NCBI RefSeq assembly: GCF_010470665.1
Contig: NZ_VOPZ01000007.1
Coordinates: forward strand, 414,180-478,179
Length of the DNA: 64,000 nucleotides
Source: Desulfovibrio sp. JC022
Lineage (GTDB): Bacteria > Desulfobacterota > Desulfovibrionia > Desulfovibrionales > Desulfovibrionaceae
Direction of reading: 5' to 3'
Shown here: positions 1 through 8,108 of the stretch, in pieces
Numbering within the stretch: position 1 is the stretch's first letter
Layout: the number at the start of each line of letters is the position of its first letter
Notes under the pieces: model-generated
What the model was told of the DNA's origin: nothing
The model's input: the letters and a program-made list of their open reading frames with translations, nothing else
The model's database searches: none
Made by a program: the position numbers and the translations under genes

Positions 1-421
1 GAATAGTAGCGGAAACATATGATCCCATAACCACGCTGAGTCGCTGTGCCGGAAGAGTGCGGGCCAGCCATGCGGCAAGACTTGTGGTCAAAGCCGGAAT
101 GAAAAGTCCCTGCAACAATCTTGCGCCGACAAGAACTGTATAGTTGTGGGTCAATGCACAAACAAATCCACCAGCCGCGACGAAAATCCCACCGGCAAAA
201 ATTATTGGTTTGACCGGATACCTGTCCGACAGATAACCAAAAAACAGATTGGACAAAACGATCCCCAGAATTACAAAAGAAACTGCAAAAGAAGCCTGAA
301 CAGGGCTGACCTGAAATTCAGACTGAAGAATGGGCAGGACCGGTTGCGGAAGATATATATTAGTGAAAGAAGCCGAGACCAGAGCAAAAACCGTAAGTTG
401 TATCTTAACAAGACTATTCAT
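1..421 (-). CDS. MFS transporter, N-terminal part (runs off the left edge)
   Basis: Reading the minus strand from an ATG at 421 gives an open frame to the window edge, about 140 residues, so the C-terminal two thirds are missing. It starts MNSLVKIQLTVFALVSASFT and shows alternating hydrophobic segments with the MFS loop 2-3 signature GYLSDRYPVKP at about residues 64-74. A good ribosome binding site (AGGAAGGA) precedes the ATG by about 8 bases. The family is the drug/metabolite proton antiporter group (YnfM-like in appearance); the substrate cannot be told. The start is 98 bases from a bidirectional terminator shared with the next gene. Family is fairly secure, function is not. Confidence 0.75.
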   Translation of the reverse strand, partial: MNSLVKIQLTVFALVSASFTNIYLPQPVLPILQSEFQVSPVQASFAVSFVILGIVLSNLFFGYLSDRYPVKPIIFAGGIFVAAGGFVCALTHNYTVLVGARLLQGLFIPALTTSLAAWLARTLPAQRLSVVMGSYVSATI

Positions 422-518
422 CAGCGTTTCCTTCCTGACCGGACAGGTGCTGTTATTTGGTAAGCATACCATTACACCTCTTATCATTGTTCTACAAACA
501 AATTTTCAGCTGACAAAC

Positions 519-552
519 AAAAACCCCGCTCCGTGAACAGAGCGGGGTTTTT
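519..552 (-). terminator. Rho-independent terminator, usable in both directions
   Basis: AAAAACCCCGCTC pairs perfectly with GAGCGGGGTTTTT across an 8-base loop. It lies 30 bases past the stop codon of the small minus-strand gene at 583-798 and has T-runs on both strands. Confidence 0.9.
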
Positions 553-582
553 GAATTCAATATGAATTAATTTTTAATTAAA

Positions 583-798
583 TTAGTTCAAATCAAATGC
601 ATCTTTTTTGAAGAAACAGTAGAACTCGTCATCATTACGATAAAACTTTGCAATTCTATCTTTTACTGACTTAAATACACCATTAATTATTTTTGATTTA
701 ATTGAAAGGTTATCCTCAACATACTGTTCTGCTTCAGCCACAGCGTTCACAGAAACAAAAAACAATAAGGTAAGTGCGAAATACAATTCTAATGCCAT
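583..798 (-). CDS. Small secreted protein of unknown function (71 aa)
   Basis: This 71-residue protein begins with a hydrophobic stretch, MALELYFALTLLFFVSVNAV, followed by AEAEQ, which reads as a signal peptide cleaved near residues 20-23. The mature part (about 50 residues) is charged and carries a KDRIAKFYRNDDEFYCFFKK segment with one cysteine. A strong ribosome binding site (AAAAGGAG, 7 bases before ATG) and a clean terminator downstream support it as a real gene. I do not recognise a family. It stands alone, with AT-rich non-coding DNA upstream. Confidence 0.6.
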   Translation of the reverse strand: MALELYFALTLLFFVSVNAVAEAEQYVEDNLSIKSKIINGVFKSVKDRIAKFYRNDDEFYCFFKKDAFDLN

Positions 799-1134
799 TT
801 CTTAGCTCCTTTTCGAAAGACGTTAAGAAAAACATACGCCGAAAAGACTCCTCGTCAACAGTTTTTTATTAATTCTTTTTTTCACATTTAGACAAACTTT
901 ACACATATTTTCACAATCCCTAAATTTTCAACTTCTAAAAATAAACTTTGCGCATATTTAAACATCAATATCCATCACAAACGACATCAAAAGACATAAT
1001 TTTCAAAAAACCAGAAGCTTCTTGTCCATTTTTGAACGAGAAAAACATACCTTGGACTTCATAATTTTACGTTGACTTTAACGGGCCAGTCAGTAGAGGT
1101 AACCGGACTTCAATAATTAAAGAGGGCCGCCGTC
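799..1134. other. Intergenic stretch with no gene
   Basis: These 336 bases are AT-rich and separate divergent genes. No open frame with a ribosome binding site was found. The start of the flavoprotein is preceded by AGAGGGCCGCCGTC. No convincing promoter pair or operator could be picked by eye. Confidence 0.5.
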
Positions 1135-2682
1135 ATGAAACAGGTAAAAGTACAGATCAAAGTAACCCCCGAACAGATCAACCTTCCCGATGCCATTCGC
1201 AGGGAAGCCTTGAAAGCTGCCGGGTTGCCGGACGATAAAACCATTTCCACCCGCGTGCTGCGTCGTTCAATTGATGCCCGCTCTCGCAAGCCGCACTTTG
1301 TACTTCATGTTGCCATTGGTGACCCCGAAACCGTTGAACCGCAGGAATCAGTATTCACCCCCCTGCCTTTAAACGGTAAACAGGTGGTTATTGCCGGAGC
1401 CGGACCTGCCGGATATTTTGCAGCCCTGACTCTTCTGGAAAAAGGAATCAAACCGATCATAATTGAGCGCGGTCGCATGGTGAATGACCGCCGCAAGGAC
1501 TTGAAAAAGATTTATACTGAAGGGCTGATCAACCCGGATTCCAACTACTGCTTCGGTGAAGGCGGAGCCGGAACATACTCCGACGGCAAGCTCTATACCC
1601 GAGCAACCAAACGCGGCAACGTAGGCCGCATTCTCGACCTGCTCATCGCAAACGGGGCACCGGGCGATATCCGCATTGACGCCCACCCGCACCTCGGTTC
1701 CAACGTACTGCCGCGCATTGTCAGTAAAATGCGAGACGACATCATTTCCTGCGGCGGGGAAATCCACTTTAACACCCGCGTTGACTCCTTCATCCTTGAT
1801 GGAGATCGCATGACCGGCGTCCTTGCCGGGGGCAATGAAATCAAAGCCGACGCCGTCATCCTCGCCACCGGACATTCTGCGCGGGATATCTTTCATGCCC
1901 TCAATGATCAGGACATCAGAATTGAAGCCAAGCCTTTCGCATTGGGAGTTCGCATCGAACACCCCCAGCCTTTGATCGACAAAATTTTCTATCACCAGTC
2001 ACCGCGTCACGAGAACCTGCCTGCCGCCAGTTACCGTATTTCAACACAGGCTATGGGCCGCGGGGTTTTCTCATTCTGCATGTGTCCGGGCGGATACATT
2101 GTTCCGGCTTCAACAGCTCCGGGAGAACTAGTCCTGAACGGCATGAGCCTTGCCGCGCGCAATGCCCCCTTTGCCAATGCCGGACTGGTAGCCGAAGTAA
2201 AGATTGAAGATCTGAATAATCCGGGCAATCCCTTTTGCGCACTGGAGTATCAGGCTGCTGCGGAAAAACAGATGTTTGCAGCCGGGGACGGCAAGACACA
2301 GCAGGCTCCGGCCCAGCGGGTCAATGATTTTATTGACGGACGAATTTCAAAATCCATCCCCAAAACATCATACATTCCCGGAGCCTACTCAGCTCCGGTG
2401 CATGAATTGCTGCCCTTCATTCAGTCAGAAGCCTTACGCAGCGGCCTCAAAGCATTAGGTAAAAAATTTAAGGGATTTGATTCCAGCGAGGCCAAAGTTC
2501 TGGCAGTTGAATCACGCACCAGCTCCCCGGTGCGCATACCCCGGGACCGCGAAACCTTTCAGCACGTGCAAATTAAAGGGCTTTTCCCTTGCGGAGAAGG
2601 TGCCGGATACGCAGGCGGAATTATTTCCGCTGCTATGGATGGAGAAAAATGCGCACAGGCTGCTGCACGGTTGCTGGGTTAA
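1135..2682 (+). CDS. FAD-dependent dehydrogenase, COG2509 family
   Basis: A 515-residue NAD(P)/FAD-binding oxidoreductase of the COG2509 type. Residues 1-75 form the family's small N-terminal alpha/beta domain. A Rossmann dinucleotide motif GAGPAGYFAALTLLEKG starts at residue 88, followed by IIERG. The family hallmark CFGEGGAGTYSDGKLYTR lies near residues 140-158, and the C-terminal GEGAGYAGGIISAAMDG closes the FAD fold. It is cytosolic. Physiological substrates of this family are not settled; related proteins are loosely called electron-transfer flavoprotein dehydrogenase-like. It is apparently monocistronic, with its stop only 9 bases from the convergent gene's stop and no terminator between them. 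Family is secure, reaction is not. Confidence 0.85.
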   Translation: MKQVKVQIKVTPEQINLPDAIRREALKAAGLPDDKTISTRVLRRSIDARSRKPHFVLHVAIGDPETVEPQESVFTPLPLNGKQVVIAGAGPAGYFAALTLLEKGIKPIIIERGRMVNDRRKDLKKIYTEGLINPDSNYCFGEGGAGTYSDGKLYTRATKRGNVGRILDLLIANGAPGDIRIDAHPHLGSNVLPRIVSKMRDDIISCGGEIHFNTRVDSFILDGDRMTGVLAGGNEIKADAVILATGHSARDIFHALNDQDIRIEAKPFALGVRIEHPQPLIDKIFYHQSPRHENLPAASYRISTQAMGRGVFSFCMCPGGYIVPASTAPGELVLNGMSLAARNAPFANAGLVAEVKIEDLNNPGNPFCALEYQAAAEKQMFAAGDGKTQQAPAQRVNDFIDGRISKSIPKTSYIPGAYSAPVHELLPFIQSEALRSGLKALGKKFKGFDSSEAKVLAVESRTSSPVRIPRDRETFQHVQIKGLFPCGEGAGYAGGIISAAMDGEKCAQAAARLLG

Positions 2683-2691
2683 AAAAGTAAA

Positions 2692-3720
2692 TCAGCGGAT
2701 TATTCTGACCTGAAACCCTTTAGAGGCCAGAGAATCCGGAATTTTGATATTCCAACGCTTCATTTCAGGATCGCTGAACAACAACATTCCTTTTTTACCG
2801 ATAACCGGCTGAATCTTTGATATTTCTTCGCCCTCTAACAGTCTTTCAACCATATTTAAAGCTTCACGGCCCTGATCAATACCGGAAAGCACATAGCCGC
2901 CGACAGCTTTACCTTTGCCCACGGAAAAATCCCAGAGGCCAAACACAGGAACAGGCGCATGTTTTGAAGTCCAACGTATAACATCATCACTTGAAATGTG
3001 GTGCCCATGCTCATCTTTAAAAATATGATAGGTGCCGATAACAATACCGGAATAACCGTCAGCGCGCGCTCTTTCCACCCTTACCTTCCAATCCTCGAAA
3101 TCATTAACCAGATAAATAGAAGCGCACACTCTGGGGATATCAATATTCATATTACTGCCTAGAGATTCCCGCACAAAGACTTGCGAACTCAAGCTGTCAT
3201 CCATAAGCACAAGGTATTTCCCCGGCCCTACAATTTCTTTTAGATAGGCAATGGACCGCTTAACAAGAGGCCGTTCAAAAACTCCGGTAATCTTGCGCAC
3301 ATTATCCACATACCCTCGAGCATTGCCATTTATCCCTAAAAAAACAACAGGGATATCCCTGTCCACAAGAAACTGCCCTAAAGACATCAGCGCGAAATCA
3401 TCAGTCAAAACCACGACATCTGGTCTTTGCTCATCCAAAAGTAGCTTTACAGACCGAACCTTGTTGCCGCACGCCTCTTTATTCAGTCTTTTGAAATCAA
3501 GGTAATGGAAAACAACATCAGCCTTCCCGGAAAGCCCTTGCTTTAAAACCATGTTATGCTCTTGCACCCACTTAAAATCATGGTTGTAACTGTTAACGAC
3601 TACAACACTCTTGTCCCTGGCCATGGCCGGGGAGTTCGGTGCAAAAATAAAAAGCATCAGCGCGAATAAAGTACAAAGCAACGCAGAAGTATTCTTAAGC
3701 GGATATATTATTTGTCTCAT
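2692..3720 (-). CDS. ABC-type substrate-binding protein (COG2984-like), periplasmic
   Basis: The 342-residue protein has an N-terminal signal peptide (hydrophobic LLCTLFALMLFIFAP, cleavage near SPAMARD, residue 34). The mature part has the two-lobe periplasmic-binding fold seen in COG2984 proteins: VVVVNSYNHDFKW at the first strand, PDVVVLTDDFA, IPVVFLGINGN at the hinge, and PVFGLWDFSVGKGKAVGGYV in the second lobe. Such proteins serve ABC importers or feed two-component sensors, but no permease, ATPase or kinase adjoins it, so it is an orphan. The ligand is unknown. The ATG at 3720 has a distant GAGG as its ribosome binding site. Confidence 0.7.
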   Translation of the reverse strand: MRQIIYPLKNTSALLCTLFALMLFIFAPNSPAMARDKSVVVVNSYNHDFKWVQEHNMVLKQGLSGKADVVFHYLDFKRLNKEACGNKVRSVKLLLDEQRPDVVVLTDDFALMSLGQFLVDRDIPVVFLGINGNARGYVDNVRKITGVFERPLVKRSIAYLKEIVGPGKYLVLMDDSLSSQVFVRESLGSNMNIDIPRVCASIYLVNDFEDWKVRVERARADGYSGIVIGTYHIFKDEHGHHISSDDVIRWTSKHAPVPVFGLWDFSVGKGKAVGGYVLSGIDQGREALNMVERLLEGEEISKIQPVIGKKGMLLFSDPEMKRWNIKIPDSLASKGFQVRIIR

Positions 3721-3825
3721 ATTTATTACATACCTCAGTTAACTTATACCATAGCTGCCTCCTCTTTAACAACCTGCTCCCTTTTTCAATAAAATACCCA
3801 TCGCTCAATAATCTCAATAATAAAA

Positions 3826-3857
3826 CAGGCGGTCCACCTCAATCGAGATGGACCGCC
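3826..3857 (-). terminator. Terminator of the D-amino-acid operon
   Basis: On the minus strand GGCGGTCCA pairs with TGGACCGCC and is followed by TGTTTTATTATT. It lies about 70 bases beyond the stop of the transaminase gene. Confidence 0.8.
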
Positions 3858-3925
3858 GTTTAATCAATAAACCAGACTGCTGTCTGTTCAGGAGCGTCAA
3901 CTTCCCCAAGTCGCGCAAATATAAT

Positions 3926-4780
3926 TTAACAGGAAGCTTTGCGGCTTTCCTCAATATAAACTTCGCTGAGACGCTTGGTGACAAGGCCGGGGGTGCCATC
4001 GCCAAGCTGAACTCCGTCTACTTCAATAACCGGAGTAACAAAAGAAGTTGCCGCGGTCATAAAAGCTTCCACTGCATGCTGAGCTTCTTCAATAGTAAAA
4101 GGACGCTCTTCGACTTCCATCTTCATTTCGTCAGCAAGACGAAGCACGGACTTACGGGTAATGCCCGGAAGAATGGAATTGGTAAGGTTGCGGGTAATAA
4201 TCTTCCCTTCTTTAGTAACAATGTAGGTATTGTTAGAAGAACCTTCGGTAACAAAACCGTCTTCCACCATCCATGCATCATCCTTACCTTTCTTCTTGGC
4301 TTCGGTCTTAACCAAAGAAGCAGCCAGAAGCTGCACGGTCTTGATATCACGACGCCCCCAACGGATGTCAGGAACAGAAATTACGCGCAGACCGGATTTC
4401 TCAGCAGTGAGAGTCTTAGCTTGAGTAAAGAGCACCACAGTCTGCTCAAGCCCTTCAGGCATGACAAAATCACGATCAGTGGCACCGCGGGTAACCTGAA
4501 GGTAAATCGCACCCTCTTCGAGGTTGTTGCGTTTGACTATCTCGCGATGAACTTCAAGAAGCTCATCAGCACTCATGGGCATAGCCATGCCGATTTCACC
4601 AAGGGAACGCTCAAGACGGGCCACATGGCCTTCCCATTCACAGATCTTGCCATCCACTACGGCGGTAACTTCGTAAATACCGTCCGCGAACAGAAAACCA
4701 CGGTCAAAAACAGAAACCTTTGCCTCTTCTTCAGGCACGTAAGCACCATTAACAAATACAGTACGACTCATTTTATTCAC
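3926..4780 (-). CDS. dat: D-amino-acid transaminase (class IV PLP enzyme)
   Basis: This is a fold-type IV aminotransferase of D-alanine transaminase type, 284 residues, the usual family length. It transfers the amino group between D-amino acids and 2-oxo acids in the cytosol. Visible signatures are VFDRGFLFADGIYE (residues 24-37), the PLP lysine in WGRRDIKTVQLL (K147), the cofactor glutamate in VTEGSSNN (E179), and LTNSILPGITR. It is the last gene of a three-gene minus-strand operon, 25 bases after the dipeptide-epimerase-like gene, and shares its terminator. The partners suggest catabolism of D-glutamate or other D-amino acids rather than cell-wall synthesis. The start may be GTG at 4780 (weak GGAA) or ATG at 4771. 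A branched-chain transaminase is less likely. Confidence 0.85.
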   Translation of the reverse strand: MNKMSRTVFVNGAYVPEEEAKVSVFDRGFLFADGIYEVTAVVDGKICEWEGHVARLERSLGEIGMAMPMSADELLEVHREIVKRNNLEEGAIYLQVTRGATDRDFVMPEGLEQTVVLFTQAKTLTAEKSGLRVISVPDIRWGRRDIKTVQLLAASLVKTEAKKKGKDDAWMVEDGFVTEGSSNNTYIVTKEGKIITRNLTNSILPGITRKSVLRLADEMKMEVEERPFTIEEAQHAVEAFMTAATSFVTPVIEVDGVQLGDGTPGLVTKRLSEVYIEESRKASC

Positions 4781-4805
4781 TTATTCCAATATGAGAGATT
4801 AACTA

Positions 4806-5774
4806 CTAACCCCACAAAGAACTCTGCGGGGGAAAGACAAATTTGTCATCGTATTCCAGAGGAGATTCCCTGTCTTCGGCCAAAAGCAAAGGCCCGTCAA
4901 GGTCTACGACTGCGGCACCGCCGGCCACCAGCACAGCTGGAGCCATAGCCAATGAAGAACCGACCATGCATCCGACCATAACCTGATACCCTTCAGCCAA
5001 AGTAGCCTCGCGAAGTTTCAAAGCTTCGGTCAGACCGCCGGTTTTATCCAGCTTGATGTTGATCATATCATACTTGCCTTTCAAGGAAGGCAGGGATTCG
5101 CGATCATGACAGGACTCATCAGCACAGACAGGAAGGACTCTTTCGATCTCCAGCAAAGCATCATCGTCTGAAGCAGGAAGCGGCTGTTCAACCATTTCCA
5201 CGCCGAGACGAACCAGGACCGGAGCCATTTCACGATAAATATCTGCGGTCCAGCCCTCATTGGCGTCCACGATTATGCGGGCATCAGGTGCTCCCCTGCG
5301 CACCGCCTCAATGCGGGCAATATCTTCAATTCCCCCGCCCAGCTTGGTTTTAAGCAAAGGACGGGCGGCATTCTCAGCAGCCTGTTTTTCCATTGCTTCC
5401 GGGGTGCCAAGGGAAAGGGTATATGCTGTTATTTCCGGGGTAGGCTCACTGATTCCGGCAAGCTTCCAAACGGAAATCCCGGCTTTTTTAGCCTCAAGAT
5501 CCCAAAGCGCGCAATCTACAGCGTTACGCGCCGCCCCGGCAGACAAAGCGGATTGCAATTCCTCATGGGTAAACGGAGTCTTCAAACCTTCAATCTGGGC
5601 AGTAACCGATTCAACGGTTTCGTTGTAACGGGCATAGGGAACGCATTCCCCGCGCCCGATGAAACCATCTTCCTCAATCTCAACCCGCAGCACAACAGCT
5701 TCAGTCCGCGATCCGCGAGCAATGGTGAAAACCTGTGCCAGCGGGAAAACGTCTTTTGTAACCGAAATCTTCAT
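4806..5774 (-). CDS. dgcA: N-acetyl-D-glutamate racemase DgcA / dipeptide epimerase family
   Basis: A 322-residue enolase-superfamily enzyme of the L-Ala-D/L-Glu epimerase group. Catalytic features are visible: KTK at 142-144, metal ligands D170 (IVDANEGW), E196 (VEQPLP) and D219 (CADES), and the second base lysine in INIKLDKTGG (residues 239-246). The upstream neighbour is a DgcN-type protein. DgcN acetylates D-glutamate and DgcA racemises the product to N-acetyl-L-glutamate, so racemisation of N-acetyl-D-glutamate is the better guess than murein-dipeptide epimerisation. Its ATG overlaps the dgcN stop (TAATG), which implies translational coupling. The sequence alone does not exclude a dipeptide epimerase role. 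Confidence 0.82.
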   Translation of the reverse strand: MKISVTKDVFPLAQVFTIARGSRTEAVVLRVEIEEDGFIGRGECVPYARYNETVESVTAQIEGLKTPFTHEELQSALSAGAARNAVDCALWDLEAKKAGISVWKLAGISEPTPEITAYTLSLGTPEAMEKQAAENAARPLLKTKLGGGIEDIARIEAVRRGAPDARIIVDANEGWTADIYREMAPVLVRLGVEMVEQPLPASDDDALLEIERVLPVCADESCHDRESLPSLKGKYDMINIKLDKTGGLTEALKLREATLAEGYQVMVGCMVGSSLAMAPAVLVAGGAAVVDLDGPLLLAEDRESPLEYDDKFVFPPQSSLWG

Positions 5775-6775
5775 TAGCCCAGAGCCTCTACAAGACGCTG
5801 TGCACCCTGACGGAAAGGATCTACTGCCGGGATACCCATCTGTTTTTCCACTTCGGCAAGATAAGTAAGAGCCTCGTCCTCAGACATATGCTGGGTGTTG
5901 ATAGAACAGGCAACAGCCTTACAATCGGAATTAACAACCTTGGCAATGGGCATAACCATTTCACGCAATTCTTCAAGAGAAGGCAGAGTATAATCAGGCA
6001 GTCCGCGCATGGTTTCACGGGTGGGCTCGTGACAGAGAATGAGAGCGTCGGGCTGGCCGCCATGGATAAGGGCCATGGTCACGCCGGAATATGAGGCATG
6101 AAAAAGGCTGCCCTGTCCTTCAATAAAATCCCAGTGATCCGCATCATTTTCAGGGGTGATATATTCGACTGATCCAGCCATGAAGTCGGCAACGACCGCA
6201 TCAAGAGGTACGCCGTTTCCTTCAATAAGAATCCCGGTCTGTCCTGTGGGACGAAAAGTTGATTTACGCCCCTGTTTTTTCATTTCGCGATCCATGGCGA
6301 GAGTGGTGTACATTTTACCGACGGAACAGTCCGTACCCACGGCAAGACAACGTTTACCGGCGCGTTTTTTACCATTTGCAATGGGATACTTAACAGTAGG
6401 AATACGCACATCGTGCAAGGAACGTCCGTTTTTCTCGGCAGCCTCAACAAGCTCAGGCTGATCACACAGCAGGGTATGCAACCCGGAGGCGATATCCATA
6501 CCCGCTTCAAGGGCTTCCACCAATATGGATTTCCAGCCCTCGGAAATAACTCCGCCGCGGTTAACAACACCAATAACCAGAGTTTTTGCGCCAGCTGCAG
6601 CCGCTTCTTTAATGGAAAGATCCTTAATTCCGAGATCGGCTCCGCAGTCTTCCATACGCAGCTGACCTGCAACAGCTTCAGGTCTCCAATCATAGATACC
6701 CTGAGCCATTTTCGCAGCCAGCGCATCAGGAGCATCTCCGAGAAAAAGTAAATATGGTGCTTCAAACATTGTCAC
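5774..6775 (-). CDS. dgcN: D-glutamate N-acetyltransferase DgcN (DUF1611)
   Basis: A 333-residue DUF1611 protein with an N-terminal Rossmann-like domain and a P-loop-like motif GTDCSVGKMYTT at residues 147-158. It also shows TGQTGILIEGNG, a central VEYITPEND segment and IHGGQPDALILCHEP. Members were shown in marine bacteria to acetylate D-glutamate with acetyl-CoA (DgcN), the first step of D-glutamate use. It heads the operon dgcN-dgcA-transaminase and has a good ribosome binding site (AGGGG, 8 bases before ATG). No LysR-type regulator (DgcR) adjoins it here. Family is secure; the function comes from pairing with dgcA. Confidence 0.85.
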   Translation of the reverse strand: MTMFEAPYLLFLGDAPDALAAKMAQGIYDWRPEAVAGQLRMEDCGADLGIKDLSIKEAAAAGAKTLVIGVVNRGGVISEGWKSILVEALEAGMDIASGLHTLLCDQPELVEAAEKNGRSLHDVRIPTVKYPIANGKKRAGKRCLAVGTDCSVGKMYTTLAMDREMKKQGRKSTFRPTGQTGILIEGNGVPLDAVVADFMAGSVEYITPENDADHWDFIEGQGSLFHASYSGVTMALIHGGQPDALILCHEPTRETMRGLPDYTLPSLEELREMVMPIAKVVNSDCKAVACSINTQHMSEDEALTYLAEVEKQMGIPAVDPFRQGAQRLVEALG

Positions 6776-7120
6776 TACCCCTTTATTTTATGTTTTTCAT
6801 TTGGTTCTGCGGGTAAATCAATTTACGTGCCATAGTTTGGCTTAAATCTGAAAAACCTCAAAATAACGGCAAGTTAAAAAACGCAAAACCAAATCCCTCA
6901 AGAAAAGCAGCCCTAATCGGACCTCACAAATGCATAAAATTGTCTAAGGAGGACTTTTACCAGAGTTAACGTTCAACAAAAACGTTATTCATTAAATTTA
7001 ATTCTAAAATTTTGCCTATTTTTTAAATTTTATACGTTTTTAATCAAAATTAAACAAAATGATTTCGCAACATATTTACATAATTGTACAGAGATCAAAA
7101 CAAGTCCGCTTATAGCAACG
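6776..7120. other. Intergenic promoter region of the D-amino-acid operon
   Basis: About 345 AT-rich bases with no credible gene. The dgcN promoter must lie here (minus strand), but several A/T-rich -10-like hexamers make the choice arbitrary. Confidence 0.4.
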
Positions 7121-7146
7121 AAAAAAGGCACTCCAAACGGAATGCC
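7121..7146 (-). terminator. Terminator of the HlyD/CDF-like operon
   Basis: Minus-strand GGCATTCC-GTTT-GGAGTGCC (one non-canonical pair) is followed directly by six T. It lies 45 bases beyond the stop of the CDF-like gene. Confidence 0.85.
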
Positions 7147-7190
7147 CTCAAACTCAACAAACAAAGACAATTGCAAAAGCGTAAACAAAC

Positions 7191-8108
7191 CTATCCTTGA
7201 ACGATAATCTGCGGTTCAATCGTCACTGACGAACCCGGCAGCTCAGTCTCTACAGCTGCGCGAATAGGAGCCGTAAGCCCTTCAATCTGTTCAATTGTTC
7301 GCTCTGGATTAAAACCGAGATTAATCAGAATAAACAAATCCTTACCGGATCTGCGGGCTTTGTAGCCATTAAAACCGTCATAATTGTCAAAATAGCGGGC
7401 CAAAATGCGTAGCAGTTGATAATGTTCCGGCTCCGGAATTGTACGATCCAGAATTTCGGGAAGGCTCTCCCGGATCAATCCCACAGCGATAACCACCATA
7501 TAGCCGACCATGAACAAAGATCCGAAAAGATCCACCATTCGTGCGGACTTTGGGTCAGGCAGCCAAAGGGTTATCATAAGAATCGCCAGCACGATAATCG
7601 AAGCTACAGTTTTGGCAATCCTGGCGGCAATCTGCGATGATATAATTACCGAACTTTCCTTTTCATTAGAGCGGATAAAAGCAACTGAAAAATAATAATT
7701 AACCATGAGGTTGGCGGCAGCACTAAGAATGGCCAGCATCATAATACTGGTGGAAATAGGAGTGCCTGCTTCCATGGAAAATATTTTGGATAAAATATAC
7801 ATGCCGCTTAACAACAACCCAAAAGCCACCAGCAGATTTGTAATACGCTCAATCTTCCCGATACCATACTCGAATTCAACAAATCTTCCCCGATGGGCAC
7901 GCTTGAGTACTATGTAAGAAACAATCTCAATGGTCAGCAGCAACAGAATCCTGATGACCTCGGACAATGCGGTCATGGACCCGGAAAGCAAACCGGCCAC
8001 GGCAAAAAAAGCCAGAATAGCGGCATCAAGAATAATTGCCCAGAACACGGCCTTTTCCTTGGCAAGCTGATCCTGAGTTAATTTTGCAGAAACGGAAGAG
8101 CTACTCAT
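7191..8108 (-). CDS. Cation diffusion facilitator-like membrane protein with degenerate metal site
   Basis: The 305-residue protein has about six transmembrane segments (residues 20-45, 50-70, 90-110, 118-140, 160-185, 195-215) and a roughly 85-residue cytosolic C-terminal domain, the CDF layout. The helix-2 metal motif, normally DxxxD or HxxxD, reads ALSEVIRILLLL, and helix 5 reads SSQIAARIAKTVA without the usual His/Asp. Canonical zinc or manganese coordination is therefore largely lost. It is co-transcribed with the HlyD-like gene by a 4-base ATGA overlap, an unusual partner for a CDF protein. Its ribosome binding site is GGAG. Fold assignment is good; transport of a metal is doubtful. Confidence 0.7.
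   Translation of the reverse strand: MSSSSVSAKLTQDQLAKEKAVFWAIILDAAILAFFAVAGLLSGSMTALSEVIRILLLLTIEIVSYIVLKRAHRGRFVEFEYGIGKIERITNLLVAFGLLLSGMYILSKIFSMEAGTPISTSIMMLAILSAAANLMVNYYFSVAFIRSNEKESSVIISSQIAARIAKTVASIIVLAILMITLWLPDPKSARMVDLFGSLFMVGYMVVIAVGLIRESLPEILDRTIPEPEHYQLLRILARYFDNYDGFNGYKARRSGKDLFILINLGFNPERTIEQIEGLTAPIRAAVETELPGSSVTIEPQIIVQG

Noticed and set aside
3848-4948. 366-codon plus-strand frame over the transaminase gene
   Set aside because: It is antisense to a gene with intact catalytic motifs and runs through that operon's terminator.
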